64,000 nucleotides of DNA. It comes from an uncultured Pelagibacteraceae bacterium. GTDB lineage: Bacteria; Pseudomonadota; Alphaproteobacteria; Pelagibacterales; Pelagibacteraceae. Shown here piece by piece: positions 7,971 through 16,729 of the stretch. The position numbers were made by a program, and so were the translations under genes. Position 1 is the stretch's first letter. Each line of letters opens with the position of its first letter. The notes beneath the pieces were generated by a model. The model worked only from the letters and a program-made list of their open reading frames with translations. It ran no database searches and had not been told where the DNA came from. The stretch is from assembly GCA_902597335.1 (NCBI GenBank), contig CACJXK010000006.1, positions 19,294 to 83,293 on the forward strand, given 5' to 3'.

Positions 7971-8406
7971 GGTTCCAATCTCTAGTTTTTTTTGTAAGTC
8001 TTTTATCAAATTGTTTTTTTCCTTTAGCAACTGCTATTTCAAGTTTAGCTTTACCTTTTTTAAAATACATTTTAGTTGGTACGATAGTTAATCCATCTTC
8101 ATGAATTCTACCAATTATCTTATTTATTTCTCGTTTATTAAGTAAAAGTTTTCTTTCAGAGTAAGGATTGTGGTTTGAATAACTCGCTTGCTTGTAGATG
8201 GGTATATGTGAATTTATAAGAAATATTTCTCCCTCTTTGTCAACAGCGTAGGAGTCTGCAATATTAATTTTTCCATCACGTACTGACTTTATTTCAGATC
8301 CTTTTAATACAATTCCTGCTTCAAATAATTCCTTAAAAAAATAATTAAAAGATGCTTTTCTATTAATTGTAATTATTTTAAAACCAGAATTGGTTTTTTT
8401 ATTCAT
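7936..8406 (-). CDS. smpB: SsrA (tmRNA)-binding protein SmpB
   Basis: Binds tmRNA and brings it to stalled ribosomes for trans-translation. The 156 aa protein shows the OB-fold family signature [20 protein letters not shown], then [23 protein letters not shown] (as two adjoining stretches) and the basic C-terminal tail [16 protein letters not shown] that acts in the decoding channel. It overlaps the dapA end by 8 bp and the folK start by about 35 bp. Confidence 0.97.
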   Translation of the reverse strand: MNKKTNSGFKIITINRKASFNYFFKELFEAGIVLKGSEIKSVRDGKINIADSYAVDKEGEIFLINSHIPIYKQASYSNHNPYSERKLLLNKREINKIIGRIHEDGLTIVPTKMYFKKGKAKLEIAVAKGKKQFDKRLTKKTRDWNREKARYIRKSS

Positions 8407-9286
8407 TAATTAATTCGGCTGATATGAGAGCTTTTTTAACTTCATTTTTAGTTTTGTCTAAAACTGTCACTAATGGTAGCCTGACTTTATCATCACATAA
8501 ACCAATAAGTTTTGCTGCATATTTTACTGGAGACGGATTGCTTTCAATAAATAATGATTTATGAACAGGTTGTAGTTTTTGATCAATTTCTTCTGCTTTT
8601 TTTAATTCATCTTTATCACTTGATTTAGAAAATTTTTGCATGTCTGAACACATTTTTGGAGCAATATTTGCAGTGACTGAAATGCATCCTACCCCACCTC
8701 TTTTGTTATATTCAAAAGCTAGACCATCCTCGCCTGTTAATTGAATAAATTCATTTCCGATTTTTTTAAAAGTCTCATCAACTCTATTCAGATCTCCAGT
8801 AGCATCTTTGACCCCAACAATGTTCTTAAGTTCAAATAATCTAGCCATTGTATCTACCGACATATCGATCACAGATCTTCCAGGAATATTATAAATTATT
8901 ATAGGTATCCCACAGCTGTCATTAATAGCTTTATAATGGGCATATAAGCCCTCCTGAGTAGGTTTATTATAATATGGGGTTACTATCAATGCACCATCGG
9001 CTCCAGCTTTTTCTGCATGCTTTGTTAGTGAAATTGCTTCAACAGTTGAGTTTGACCCTGTGCCGGCTATAACAGGTATTTTTCCTTTTGCTTCTTTTAT
9101 ACAAAGCTCAATTACTTTTTCATGCTCACCATGTGATAAAGTTGGAGATTCGCCTGTCGTACCAGCTGGCACAAGTCCATTTGTACCATTTTCTAAATGA
9201 AAATTAATAAGTTTAATATAAGTTTCCTCATCAAGACTTTCGCCTTTAAAAGGTGTTACTAAAGCCACATTTGAACCTTTAAACAT
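8399..9286 (-). CDS. dapA: 4-hydroxy-tetrahydrodipicolinate synthase
   Basis: First committed step of lysine/diaminopimelate synthesis, condensing pyruvate with aspartate semialdehyde. The 295 aa TIM barrel has the conserved GTTGESPTL loop (T44, T45), Y106 in [11 protein letters not shown]132 in IIYNIPGRS and the Schiff-base lysine K160 in [10 protein letters not shown]. It is the first gene of the minus-strand string to recO. Only 27 bp separate it from divergent slt. An extended -10-like element (TGATATAAA on the minus strand, 9292-9300) lies so close that transcription would begin at or next to the ATG. Confidence 0.98.
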   Translation of the reverse strand: MFKGSNVALVTPFKGESLDEETYIKLINFHLENGTNGLVPAGTTGESPTLSHGEHEKVIELCIKEAKGKIPVIAGTGSNSTVEAISLTKHAEKAGADGALIVTPYYNKPTQEGLYAHYKAINDSCGIPIIIYNIPGRSVIDMSVDTMARLFELKNIVGVKDATGDLNRVDETFKKIGNEFIQLTGEDGLAFEYNKRGGVGCISVTANIAPKMCSDMQKFSKSSDKDELKKAEEIDQKLQPVHKSLFIESNPSPVKYAAKLIGLCDDKVRLPLVTVLDKTKNEVKKALISAELINE

Positions 9287-9300
9287 AAATATTTATATCA
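9271..9300. promoter_or_regulatory. Compact divergent promoter region between dapA and slt
   Basis: Plus strand: TTGAAC (9271-9276), 17 bp, TATATC (9294-9299), reading toward slt, with the -35 box inside dapA codons. Minus strand: extended -10 TGATATAAA (9300 to 9292) reading toward dapA. The two -10 elements overlap, so the polymerases would compete. Predicted leaders are near zero for dapA and about 8 nt for slt. These are matches by eye only. Confidence 0.35.
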
Positions 9301-9313
9301 TAAATTGTTAGAA

Positions 9314-11500
9314 ATGATTTTTAGAAAATCTAAATTCCTATTTACAATTATATTTTTTTTAAGCTTTTTTCAATCATCATATTCAAATGAATTAATAATA
9401 CCAAAAAAAAAACCTTCATTTAAAAACAAGTTAATAATTCCTCCTTTAAAACCTGGCGCTGTTATTGAAAAACAAAGCTTAAAAAATGATAAAGATCTAC
9501 CAAAAGAGATATTTGGAATTTTATTACCTCCAAAAAAACCACTTGTTGTTAAAAAACAGTTATTAAGAACTGCAAAAAAAACAAAATATTATAGTGAAAG
9601 AGATTTTGAATACGCAAAACAAGCAATTAGATTTATGGAAAAGTCTAATTGGAAAGATGCAAAAATAGTTGCAAAAAAAGCTAGAGCGCCATCAATTTAC
9701 AATTTTATTGAATGGAGACATTTATTAACATCAGGAAATAAAGCATCATTTTCTGAATATAAGAGTTTTATTGAAAGAGTTAAAAATTATCCAAGATTTG
9801 ATAGAATTAAATATCTAGCAGAACATAAGATCAATTTACAAAATCAATCACCTTCAGAAATAATTAATTGGTTTACAAAAAATGAACCCTTAAGTGGATA
9901 TGGAAAAATGATGCTAGGTGAAAGTTTGATAAGGGTTGGTAGATCTGGAGAAGGTATTAAACTTGTTAAAGAAGGCTTTGTAAATGCTGACTTAAATACT
10001 AATAGCTTAAAATATTTTAGGAAGAAATTTAAAAATACTTTAAATACATCAGATTATATTAAACGAGCAGATTATTATGCGTGGGAAGGAAAACACTGGG
10101 ACCTTAAAAGAATTATTAGATATTTGCCAAAGGATTATCAATTACTTTATACAGCTAGACAAATATTAATTAGTCAAGGCTATGGTGTTGATGAGGCAAT
10201 AAAAAAAGTACCACAAAAATTAAAAAAAGACTCTGGCTTAAAATATGACAGATTGAAATGGAGAAGAAAAAAAGGTCGAGTAGATAGTTCATTGGATATA
10301 TTAAATAATATTCAAAATACAAAAGAATATTTAGTTAGACCTGATAAATGGTGGAAAGAAAGATCAGTAATTGGTAGATCTTTATTATATAAAAAAAAAT
10401 ATAATACTGCTTATAAAATAGTTTCAAAACATGCAATGTCAGATGGGCCTGAATATGCAGAGGCCGAATGGATGAGTGGTTGGATAGCATTAAGTTTTTT
10501 AAAAAAACCTAAGCTTGCAGAAAACCATTTTAAAAATTTTTATTACAGTGTTAACTACCCGATAAGTCTCTCAAGAGGTGCTTACTGGTTGGGAAGAACT
10601 TATGAAAAAATTGGTGATAAAGAAAATTCTATTAAATGGTATTTTGAAGGATCAAAATATTTAACAACTTATTATGGACAACTTTCACATATGAAAGTTA
10701 AACCGCAAGAAAAATTCGAATTAGATAAATTAATGTTTGTTGACGACAAATATGAGCAAGAATTTTATTTAAAAAAACTTGTCGCAATTGTGGATCTACT
10801 CGATTATTTAAATAAAGATAAATACACCAAACATATATTAAGACATTTAGCTAATGATAATATAGAAAAAGGAAGCGAAGTTTTGGCTGCGAAACTGGCG
10901 TCCGATATTTCACGATTTGATTTTGCAATACAAGTTTCTAAAATAGCCTCATATCAAAAAAGATTTCATAACCAATTTAATTACCCAATCATGAGTGTGC
11001 CAAAATTTGTTGGTGGCAGGAAAATTCCTGATCCAGCTTTAATATTATCTATTATAAGACAGGAAAGTGAGTTTGATACTTCAGCTAAAAGCAGAGTTGG
11101 TGCTCAAGGATTAATGCAGCTAATGCCATACACTGCTAAAACAGTTTCAAAACAAGCAAAACTTGGTTACTCTAAGTCAAAATTAACAACTGATCCTGAA
11201 TATAATATAAATTTAGGATCTCATTATATAGCTGGATTGATTAGTAATTATAAAGGCTCCTACCCTTTTGCTACAGCTGCTTATAATGCAGGACCCAAAA
11301 GAGTTAAGTACTGGAAGAAATTAAACAAGGATCCCCAAAAAAATCAAATAGATTATGTGGATTGGGTTGAACTAATAAAATTTAAAGAGACCAGAAATTA
11401 CGTTCAAAGAGTTTTAGAAAATTATAATGTTTATAGGTACATATTGTCTCAAAAACCAATTTATCTCAGCGATTTTTTTAAAAATAAGCCACTATATTAG
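9314..11500 (+). CDS. slt: Soluble lytic murein transglycosylase (Slt70 type)
   Basis: Cleaves peptidoglycan between MurNAc and GlcNAc in the periplasm. I start at the ATG at 9314 (728 aa); a TTG at 9305 would add three residues. An N-terminal signal peptide is clear (RKSKFLFTIIFFLSFFQSS). A Pro/Lys-rich segment with three similar motifs follows (LIIPKKKP, LIIPPLKPG, ILLPPKKP). A long alpha-helical superhelix covers about 90-560. The catalytic SLT domain has the glutamate E584 in SIIRQESEFD, then GAQGLMQLMPYTA and ATAAYNAGPKRVKYW. The stop codon directly abuts the 3' CCA of a convergent tRNA-Ser. Confidence 0.95.
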   Translation: MIFRKSKFLFTIIFFLSFFQSSYSNELIIPKKKPSFKNKLIIPPLKPGAVIEKQSLKNDKDLPKEIFGILLPPKKPLVVKKQLLRTAKKTKYYSERDFEYAKQAIRFMEKSNWKDAKIVAKKARAPSIYNFIEWRHLLTSGNKASFSEYKSFIERVKNYPRFDRIKYLAEHKINLQNQSPSEIINWFTKNEPLSGYGKMMLGESLIRVGRSGEGIKLVKEGFVNADLNTNSLKYFRKKFKNTLNTSDYIKRADYYAWEGKHWDLKRIIRYLPKDYQLLYTARQILISQGYGVDEAIKKVPQKLKKDSGLKYDRLKWRRKKGRVDSSLDILNNIQNTKEYLVRPDKWWKERSVIGRSLLYKKKYNTAYKIVSKHAMSDGPEYAEAEWMSGWIALSFLKKPKLAENHFKNFYYSVNYPISLSRGAYWLGRTYEKIGDKENSIKWYFEGSKYLTTYYGQLSHMKVKPQEKFELDKLMFVDDKYEQEFYLKKLVAIVDLLDYLNKDKYTKHILRHLANDNIEKGSEVLAAKLASDISRFDFAIQVSKIASYQKRFHNQFNYPIMSVPKFVGGRKIPDPALILSIIRQESEFDTSAKSRVGAQGLMQLMPYTAKTVSKQAKLGYSKSKLTTDPEYNINLGSHYIAGLISNYKGSYPFATAAYNAGPKRVKYWKKLNKDPQKNQIDYVDWVELIKFKETRNYVQRVLENYNVYRYILSQKPIYLSDFFKNKPLY

Positions 11501-11595
11501 TGGCGGAAGGAGAGGGATTCGAACCCTCGGTACACCTTTTCAAGCGTACGGCGGTTTAGCAAACCGCTGGTTTCAACCAGCTCACCCATCCTTCC
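11501..11595 (-). tRNA. tRNA-Ser(GCU)
   Basis: Read on the minus strand this folds as a class II tRNA of 95 nt. The acceptor GGAAGGA pairs with TCCTTCC, followed by discriminator G and an encoded CCA. The anticodon loop TTGCTAA reads GCT, decoding AGC/AGU serine codons. The long variable arm is present, and the T loop GGTTCGAATCC is canonical. The CCA end touches the slt stop codon with no spacer. Confidence 0.97.
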
Positions 11596-11620
11596 GTACG
11601 TAGATGTGTAACTTGAAATC

Positions 11621-11634
11621 ATTGAATATTCAAT
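11621..11634. promoter_or_regulatory. 14 bp perfect palindrome upstream of soxB
   Basis: ATTGAATATTCAAT is a perfect palindrome 26 bp before the soxB ATG, in the 64 bp gap shared with tRNA-Ser. It is loosely framed by CTTGA (11612-11616) and TCAAG (11640-11644). It could be an operator for the sox operon. Perfect AT-rich palindromes also arise by chance at this base composition, so confidence is low. Confidence 0.3.
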
Positions 11635-11659
11635 ATTAATCAAGTAATTTCTGGCAATT

Positions 11660-12913
11660 ATGAAAAACAAATATTCGATATTCTCACTTATTAAAAATGC
11701 TTTTTCGCAGCATGAAAACTGGAAGCAAGCCTGGGGAGATCCTGAGCCAAAAAGAGAATATGAAGCCATTATAATTGGCGGTGGTGGCCACGGGTTAGCA
11801 ACAGCTTACTACCTAGCTAAAAAGCATAACATGAGAAATATTGCTGTGTTAGAAAAAGGCTGGATTGGTGGAGGAAATACAGGAAGAAATACTACAATTA
11901 TAAGATCAAATTATTTGTGGGATGCAAGTGCCGGATTATACGACCATGCATTAAAGATTTGGGAAAACTTATCTCAAGAATTAAATTACAATATAATGTT
12001 TAGTCAAAGAGGAGTTATGAATTTAGCCCATAACCTTCAAGATGTAAGGGATTTAAAAAGAAGAACTCATGCAAACAGACTTAATGGTATTGATGCAGTG
12101 TGGTTAAATACAGATCAAGTAAAAGAATTTTGTCCAATAATAAATACTTCTCCAGATATAAGATACCCTGTTCTTGGTGGAACATTACAAAGAAGAGCGG
12201 GAACTGCTAGACATGATGCTGTTGCATGGGGTTATGCAAGAGGTGCAGATAAAATGGGAGTTGATATAATTCAAAATTGTGAAGTTAAAGGTGTAAAAAG
12301 AAATGGAGATCAAGTTGAAGGTGTTGAAACATCAAAAGGATTTATTAAAACAAAAAAAATTGGTGTTGTTGCAGCAGGACACTCAAGTGTAATTGCTAAC
12401 ATGGCAGGATTAAAATTACCACTGGAAAGTAAACCTTTACAGGCATTAGTTTCAGAACCAGTCAAACCAATAATTGACACTGTGGTAATGTCCAATGCTG
12501 TACATGCATATGTTAGTCAGTCTGACAAAGGTGAACTAGTAATTGGCGCTGGTACCGACGCTTATGTTTCTTATACTCAAAGAGGTAGTCACGATGTTGT
12601 CGAAGGAACATTAAAAGCAATATTGGAGCTTTACCCTATTTTTAGCCGAATGAAAATGTTGAGACAATGGGGTGGGATTGTTGATATATGTCCTGATGCA
12701 AGTCCAATAATTAGTAAAACAAATATAAAAGGACTGTATTTTAACTGTGGTTGGGGCACTGGAGGTTTTAAAGCAACACCTGGATCTGGTGATTTATTTG
12801 CACACACTATTGCTAATGATGAACCACATAAATTAAATGCTGCATTTAATCTTAATCGATTTGTGAGTGGAGATCTAGTTGATGAACATGGTGCAGCTGC
12901 TGTAGCACACTAA
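11660..12913 (+). CDS. soxB: Sarcosine oxidase, beta subunit
   Basis: Catalytic flavoprotein subunit of heterotetrameric sarcosine oxidase, which oxidises N-methylglycine to glycine and feeds the methyl carbon to tetrahydrofolate. The 417 aa protein has a dinucleotide-binding motif ([18 protein letters not shown], residues 36-53) and [14 protein letters not shown]185 in [13 protein letters not shown] corresponds by family knowledge to the histidine that covalently holds FMN. Near the C-terminus is [13 protein letters not shown]. It is first in the order soxB-D-A-G, the standard operon order, and its stop shares a base with the soxD ATG. Confidence 0.96.
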   Translation: MKNKYSIFSLIKNAFSQHENWKQAWGDPEPKREYEAIIIGGGGHGLATAYYLAKKHNMRNIAVLEKGWIGGGNTGRNTTIIRSNYLWDASAGLYDHALKIWENLSQELNYNIMFSQRGVMNLAHNLQDVRDLKRRTHANRLNGIDAVWLNTDQVKEFCPIINTSPDIRYPVLGGTLQRRAGTARHDAVAWGYARGADKMGVDIIQNCEVKGVKRNGDQVEGVETSKGFIKTKKIGVVAAGHSSVIANMAGLKLPLESKPLQALVSEPVKPIIDTVVMSNAVHAYVSQSDKGELVIGAGTDAYVSYTQRGSHDVVEGTLKAILELYPIFSRMKMLRQWGGIVDICPDASPIISKTNIKGLYFNCGWGTGGFKATPGSGDLFAHTIANDEPHKLNAAFNLNRFVSGDLVDEHGAAAVAH

Positions 12914-13188
12914 TGTTTTTAATAAATTGTCCATATTGTGGTGAAAGAGACCAGAGTGAATTTTCATGTGGAGGTGAAGCTCACATAGTTAGACCGAAAC
13001 AACCAACTGAACTAAGTGATGATCAATGGGCAGAATATCTATTTATGAGAAAGAATATTAAAGGTGTTCAGTTCGAAAGATGGAACCATGCTCATGGATG
13101 TAGGAAGTGGTTTAATATGGTTAGAGACACATCAAATGACAAGATACATGCGGTTTATAAAATGGGTGAAAAACCACCGGTAGAATAA
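12913..13188 (+). CDS. soxD: Sarcosine oxidase, delta subunit
   Basis: Small zinc-binding subunit of heterotetrameric sarcosine oxidase. The 91 aa protein contains C6 and C9 in INCPYCGERD and H59 and C63 in RWNHAHGCRKWF, the four positions that hold zinc in the known enzyme. It lies between soxB (TAATG overlap) and soxA (start immediately after its stop), so the subunits should be made in fixed ratio. Confidence 0.97.
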   Translation: MFLINCPYCGERDQSEFSCGGEAHIVRPKQPTELSDDQWAEYLFMRKNIKGVQFERWNHAHGCRKWFNMVRDTSNDKIHAVYKMGEKPPVE

Positions 13189-16100
13189 ATGACAAAATAT
13201 AGAGTTAATAAGACAAAACATGTAGATCAAACTAAGACGGTTTCATTTGATTTCGATGGGAAATCTTATCACGGTTTTGAAGGTGATACTTTGGCATCTG
13301 CCCTACTTTCAAATGGAGTTCATTTAGTTGGTAGAAGCTTTAAATATCATCGACCAAGAGGAATAATGTCTAGTGGATCAGAAGAACCTAATGCGATATG
13401 CCAAATAAACGAAGATACAGATTTAACAGAACCTAATGTTAGAGCTACAGAGATTGAATTGTATGAAGGTTTAAAAGCCTCAAGTCAAAATTGTTGGCCC
13501 AGTGTTAATTTTGATATAGGAGGAATTAACAATTTTATATCTCCATTTATACCTGCAGGTTTTTATTATAAGACTTTTATGTGGCCTAAAAGTTTCTGGA
13601 AAAAAATTTATGAACCGTTGATAAGATGGTCTGCGGGACTAGGGAAATCGCCAAGAAAACCCGATCCTGAATTGTATGACCATAAACATGTCCATTGTGA
13701 TGTATTAATTATAGGTGGTGGTATTTCTGGAATTATAGCATCAAAAATTGCTGCTAAAAATAATTTAAAAACAATATTGATTGAAGATAAAAATACTCTT
13801 GGAGGGTCAACAATATTTCAAAAGAATGAAAATTATAAAATTAACGATAAATATTCAGGTGAATGGATAGATGAGGAGATAGCAGAACTTAAAAAATTAG
13901 ATAATTTAACAATCAAAACTAGAACAAGCTTAGCAGCTTATCATAGTTATAATTACCTCTTAGCAAAAGAAAATATTTCAGACCATCTACCATTGGATAA
14001 AAGAAATGGTGGCATCAGACAGAGATTATGGAAAATCAGAGCTGATAAAGTAATAGTAGCAACTGGTGCTATAGAAAGACCCCTTGTGTTTAATAATAAC
14101 GATAGACCAGGAATAATGCTTTCTAACTCTGTAAAAAAATATTTAGACTTTTATGGAGTGTCTTGTGGATTCAAGAATGTGATATTTACTAATAATGATA
14201 GTGCTTATGAAACGGCTGTTTCCTTGAAAGAAAAAGGAATATCTGTCGAAATGATAGATATAAGAAAAAAATCTAATTCAAAAATTGTAAAAAATGCTGA
14301 ACAACTTGGAGTTAAAATTTATTGGAACTCAACAGTGGTTAACACTTTTGGTCTTAGAAAAATATATTCTATTGATATAATGAATTTATCAGAGGATGGA
14401 TCAAATGTTGTTGGAAATAAAATTAGAATTAACTGTGATTGTTTGGCGATAAGTGGTGGTTGGACACCGATGGTCCACATGCACACACAATCTGGTGGAA
14501 AGTTAGATTTTAGAGAAATTGATCAAACTTTTATACCAAATGAAATCGACAAGAATCATATTAATGTTGGTTCATGTAATGGTGACTTTGAACTTGAAGA
14601 AATAATTAATAATACAAATAAAAAGGTAAAGAATTTTTTGAATGTCAGCAAAACTCAATTTGACAACACTTCTGTATTAAACTCAAAAGAATTAGATAAA
14701 AGAAATATATGGCTACTACCAAATTATATATCAGAGGGTAAATGCAAATCTTTTATTGATTTTCAAAATGACTCTACTGCAAAAGATATAAAACTTGCCC
14801 TCAGAGAAGGTTTTAAATCTATTGAACATGTAAAACGTTACACAACAACTGGTATGGCAACTGATCAAGGCAAATTATCCAACATGCATGCATTGGGTAT
14901 TATCGCAGATACAGCTGGAGTTAAAATGGGTGCACTAGGAACAACAACATTTAGACCTCCGTTTACACCATTAACTTTTGGATCAATAGTTGGAAGAAGT
15001 GTGGGTAATTTTTTTGATATAATAAGAAAAACGTCAATTCATGAATGGCATATTCAAAATAAAGCTAAATTCGAAAATGTTGGACAATGGAAAAGACCTT
15101 GGTACTACCCTATTAATGACGAAGGTCTTCATGAAGCTGTTCAAAGAGAAAGTAAGGCAGCTAGAGATAGTGCAGGAATTTTAGATGCTTCTACACTTGG
15201 AAAAATAGATATTCAAGGAACTGACGCATCTGAATTTTTAAATAGAGTTTACACAAATGCATGGTCAAAATTAGGAATTGGAAAATGCAGATATGGATTA
15301 ATGTTAAATGAAGATGGCATGGTTTATGATGATGGTGTTACGACTAGATTAGGTGAAAATCATTATTTAATGACTACAACAACAGGAGGAGCAGCTAATG
15401 TTCTTTCAAAACTTGAAGACTATTTACAAACAGAGTGGCCTGAGTTAGATGTTTACTTAACTTCAGTCACAGACCACTACTCTACAGCAAGTATATGTGG
15501 TCCAAACTCTAAAAAAATATTAAAAAAAATATTTCCGGATAAAGATTTTAGTGATGATGCTTTTCCACATATGTCTTATCAAAACGGCAAGATTGATGAG
15601 ATAAATTGTAGAATAATGAGAATAAGTTTTACTGGCGAACTTAGCTATGAAATTAACATAGAGTCAAAATATGGAAAATCGTTATGGGAAAAATGCATTG
15701 AGGCAGGAAAAGAATTTCAGATTACACCTTACGGAACAGAAACCATGCATTTATTAAGAGCTGAAAAAGGTTTTATTATTGTCGGTCAAGATACAGATGG
15801 AACAATGACTCCAATTGATCTTCAAATGGATTGGATAGTTAGCAAAAAAAAATATGATTTTATTGGAAAAAGATCACTTTATAGAAGTGATACTATTAGA
15901 GAAGATAGAAAGCAACTTGTAGGATTACTCACAGATGATCCAAATGAAGTTTTAGAGGAAGGAGCTCAGATTGTCTCTGATATGACCAAAAAACCAATAG
16001 AAATGATTGGACATGTAACGTCGAGTTACTTTAGTCCAAATTTAAATAAATCAATTGCACTTGCTGTTGTAAAAAGTGGAAAAAAAATGAATGGTCAAAA

Positions 16101-16191
16101 ACTTATTGTACCAATGGAAAATAAAAACATAAATGTAACAGTTTCTGACTCTGTTTTTTTAGATAAAGAAAATAAGAGGATTAATGCTTAA
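13189..16191 (+). CDS. soxA: Sarcosine oxidase, alpha subunit
   Basis: Large subunit (1000 aa) binding NAD and tetrahydrofolate. Residues about 18-100 resemble the 2Fe-2S-ferredoxin-like fold (GFEGDTLASALLSNGV, SFKYHRPRGIM). A dinucleotide-binding motif VLIIGGGISGIIASKIAA follows near residue 175. The C-terminal ~380 residues are an aminomethyltransferase (GcvT)-like folate domain, including TPYGTETMHLLRAEKGF and GQDTDGTMTPIDL. That domain captures formaldehyde equivalents as 5,10-methylene-THF. It overlaps soxG by 8 bp. Confidence 0.97.
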   Translation: MTKYRVNKTKHVDQTKTVSFDFDGKSYHGFEGDTLASALLSNGVHLVGRSFKYHRPRGIMSSGSEEPNAICQINEDTDLTEPNVRATEIELYEGLKASSQNCWPSVNFDIGGINNFISPFIPAGFYYKTFMWPKSFWKKIYEPLIRWSAGLGKSPRKPDPELYDHKHVHCDVLIIGGGISGIIASKIAAKNNLKTILIEDKNTLGGSTIFQKNENYKINDKYSGEWIDEEIAELKKLDNLTIKTRTSLAAYHSYNYLLAKENISDHLPLDKRNGGIRQRLWKIRADKVIVATGAIERPLVFNNNDRPGIMLSNSVKKYLDFYGVSCGFKNVIFTNNDSAYETAVSLKEKGISVEMIDIRKKSNSKIVKNAEQLGVKIYWNSTVVNTFGLRKIYSIDIMNLSEDGSNVVGNKIRINCDCLAISGGWTPMVHMHTQSGGKLDFREIDQTFIPNEIDKNHINVGSCNGDFELEEIINNTNKKVKNFLNVSKTQFDNTSVLNSKELDKRNIWLLPNYISEGKCKSFIDFQNDSTAKDIKLALREGFKSIEHVKRYTTTGMATDQGKLSNMHALGIIADTAGVKMGALGTTTFRPPFTPLTFGSIVGRSVGNFFDIIRKTSIHEWHIQNKAKFENVGQWKRPWYYPINDEGLHEAVQRESKAARDSAGILDASTLGKIDIQGTDASEFLNRVYTNAWSKLGIGKCRYGLMLNEDGMVYDDGVTTRLGENHYLMTTTTGGAANVLSKLEDYLQTEWPELDVYLTSVTDHYSTASICGPNSKKILKKIFPDKDFSDDAFPHMSYQNGKIDEINCRIMRISFTGELSYEINIESKYGKSLWEKCIEAGKEFQITPYGTETMHLLRAEKGFIIVGQDTDGTMTPIDLQMDWIVSKKKYDFIGKRSLYRSDTIREDRKQLVGLLTDDPNEVLEEGAQIVSDMTKKPIEMIGHVTSSYFSPNLNKSIALAVVKSGKKMNGQKLIVPMENKNINVTVSDSVFLDKENKRINA

Positions 16192-16729
16192 TAAAGAATA
16201 TCCTAAATTTGAAAAAAATTCATTTGAAGGTCTCGAAATTTCATTATCTGAACCAATCGTAAAAATAAATTTAAGAGGAAAAAAGAAAGAATTTTTTACC
16301 AAAATAGGAAAAATCTTGTCTATAATTTTACCTATTGAGCCGAATACAAGTTCATCAAATCAACAATACAATACACTGTGGCTAAGTCCAGACGAATGGT
16401 TAGTATATTTTAACAGTGAAGATCGACAATTATTCAATAATCTTTTTAATGAAATTTCAAAACTCAATTTTGGTTCAGTCGTTGATGTCTCAGATCAATG
16501 GATTTGTATTAATATAAAAGGCAATAACACTTTTGATCTTCTTTCCTCTGGATCGCCATTTAATTTTGAAAGTTTCAAAAAAACTAAAAACTCAGTTACA
16601 CAAACCCTGTTAAATCATACAGATGTGATTATCCACCATAAAGAAATCAATGAAATTAATCTTTTTGTAAGAAGATCCTTTTCTGAAGATTTATGGTTGT
16701 GGATTAAGGACAGTGCTAGATTTATCTAA
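16184..16729 (+). CDS. soxG: Sarcosine oxidase, gamma subunit
   Basis: Fourth subunit of heterotetrameric sarcosine oxidase, with no catalytic centre of its own. The 181 aa protein shows LWLSPDEWLVYF, VVDVSDQWICINIKG and a C-terminal RRSFSEDLWLWIKDSA, as in the SoxG/GcvT-like family. Assignment leans on its position as last gene of soxBDAG. Its 3' end runs 39 bp into the convergent MATE gene. Confidence 0.92.
   Translation: MLNKEYPKFEKNSFEGLEISLSEPIVKINLRGKKKEFFTKIGKILSIILPIEPNTSSSNQQYNTLWLSPDEWLVYFNSEDRQLFNNLFNEISKLNFGSVVDVSDQWICINIKGNNTFDLLSSGSPFNFESFKKTKNSVTQTLLNHTDVIIHHKEINEINLFVRRSFSEDLWLWIKDSARFI

Noticed and set aside
9305..9313. TTG start for slt
   Set aside because: An ATG three codons later begins a normal signal peptide.
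11596..11659. Glycine-type riboswitch upstream of soxB
   Set aside because: Only 64 bp are available and no glycine-aptamer-like conserved core is visible.
11497..11769. Open frame on the minus strand across tRNA-Ser and the start of soxB
   Set aside because: It is antisense to a clear tRNA and to SoxB, and its translation includes the tRNA body.
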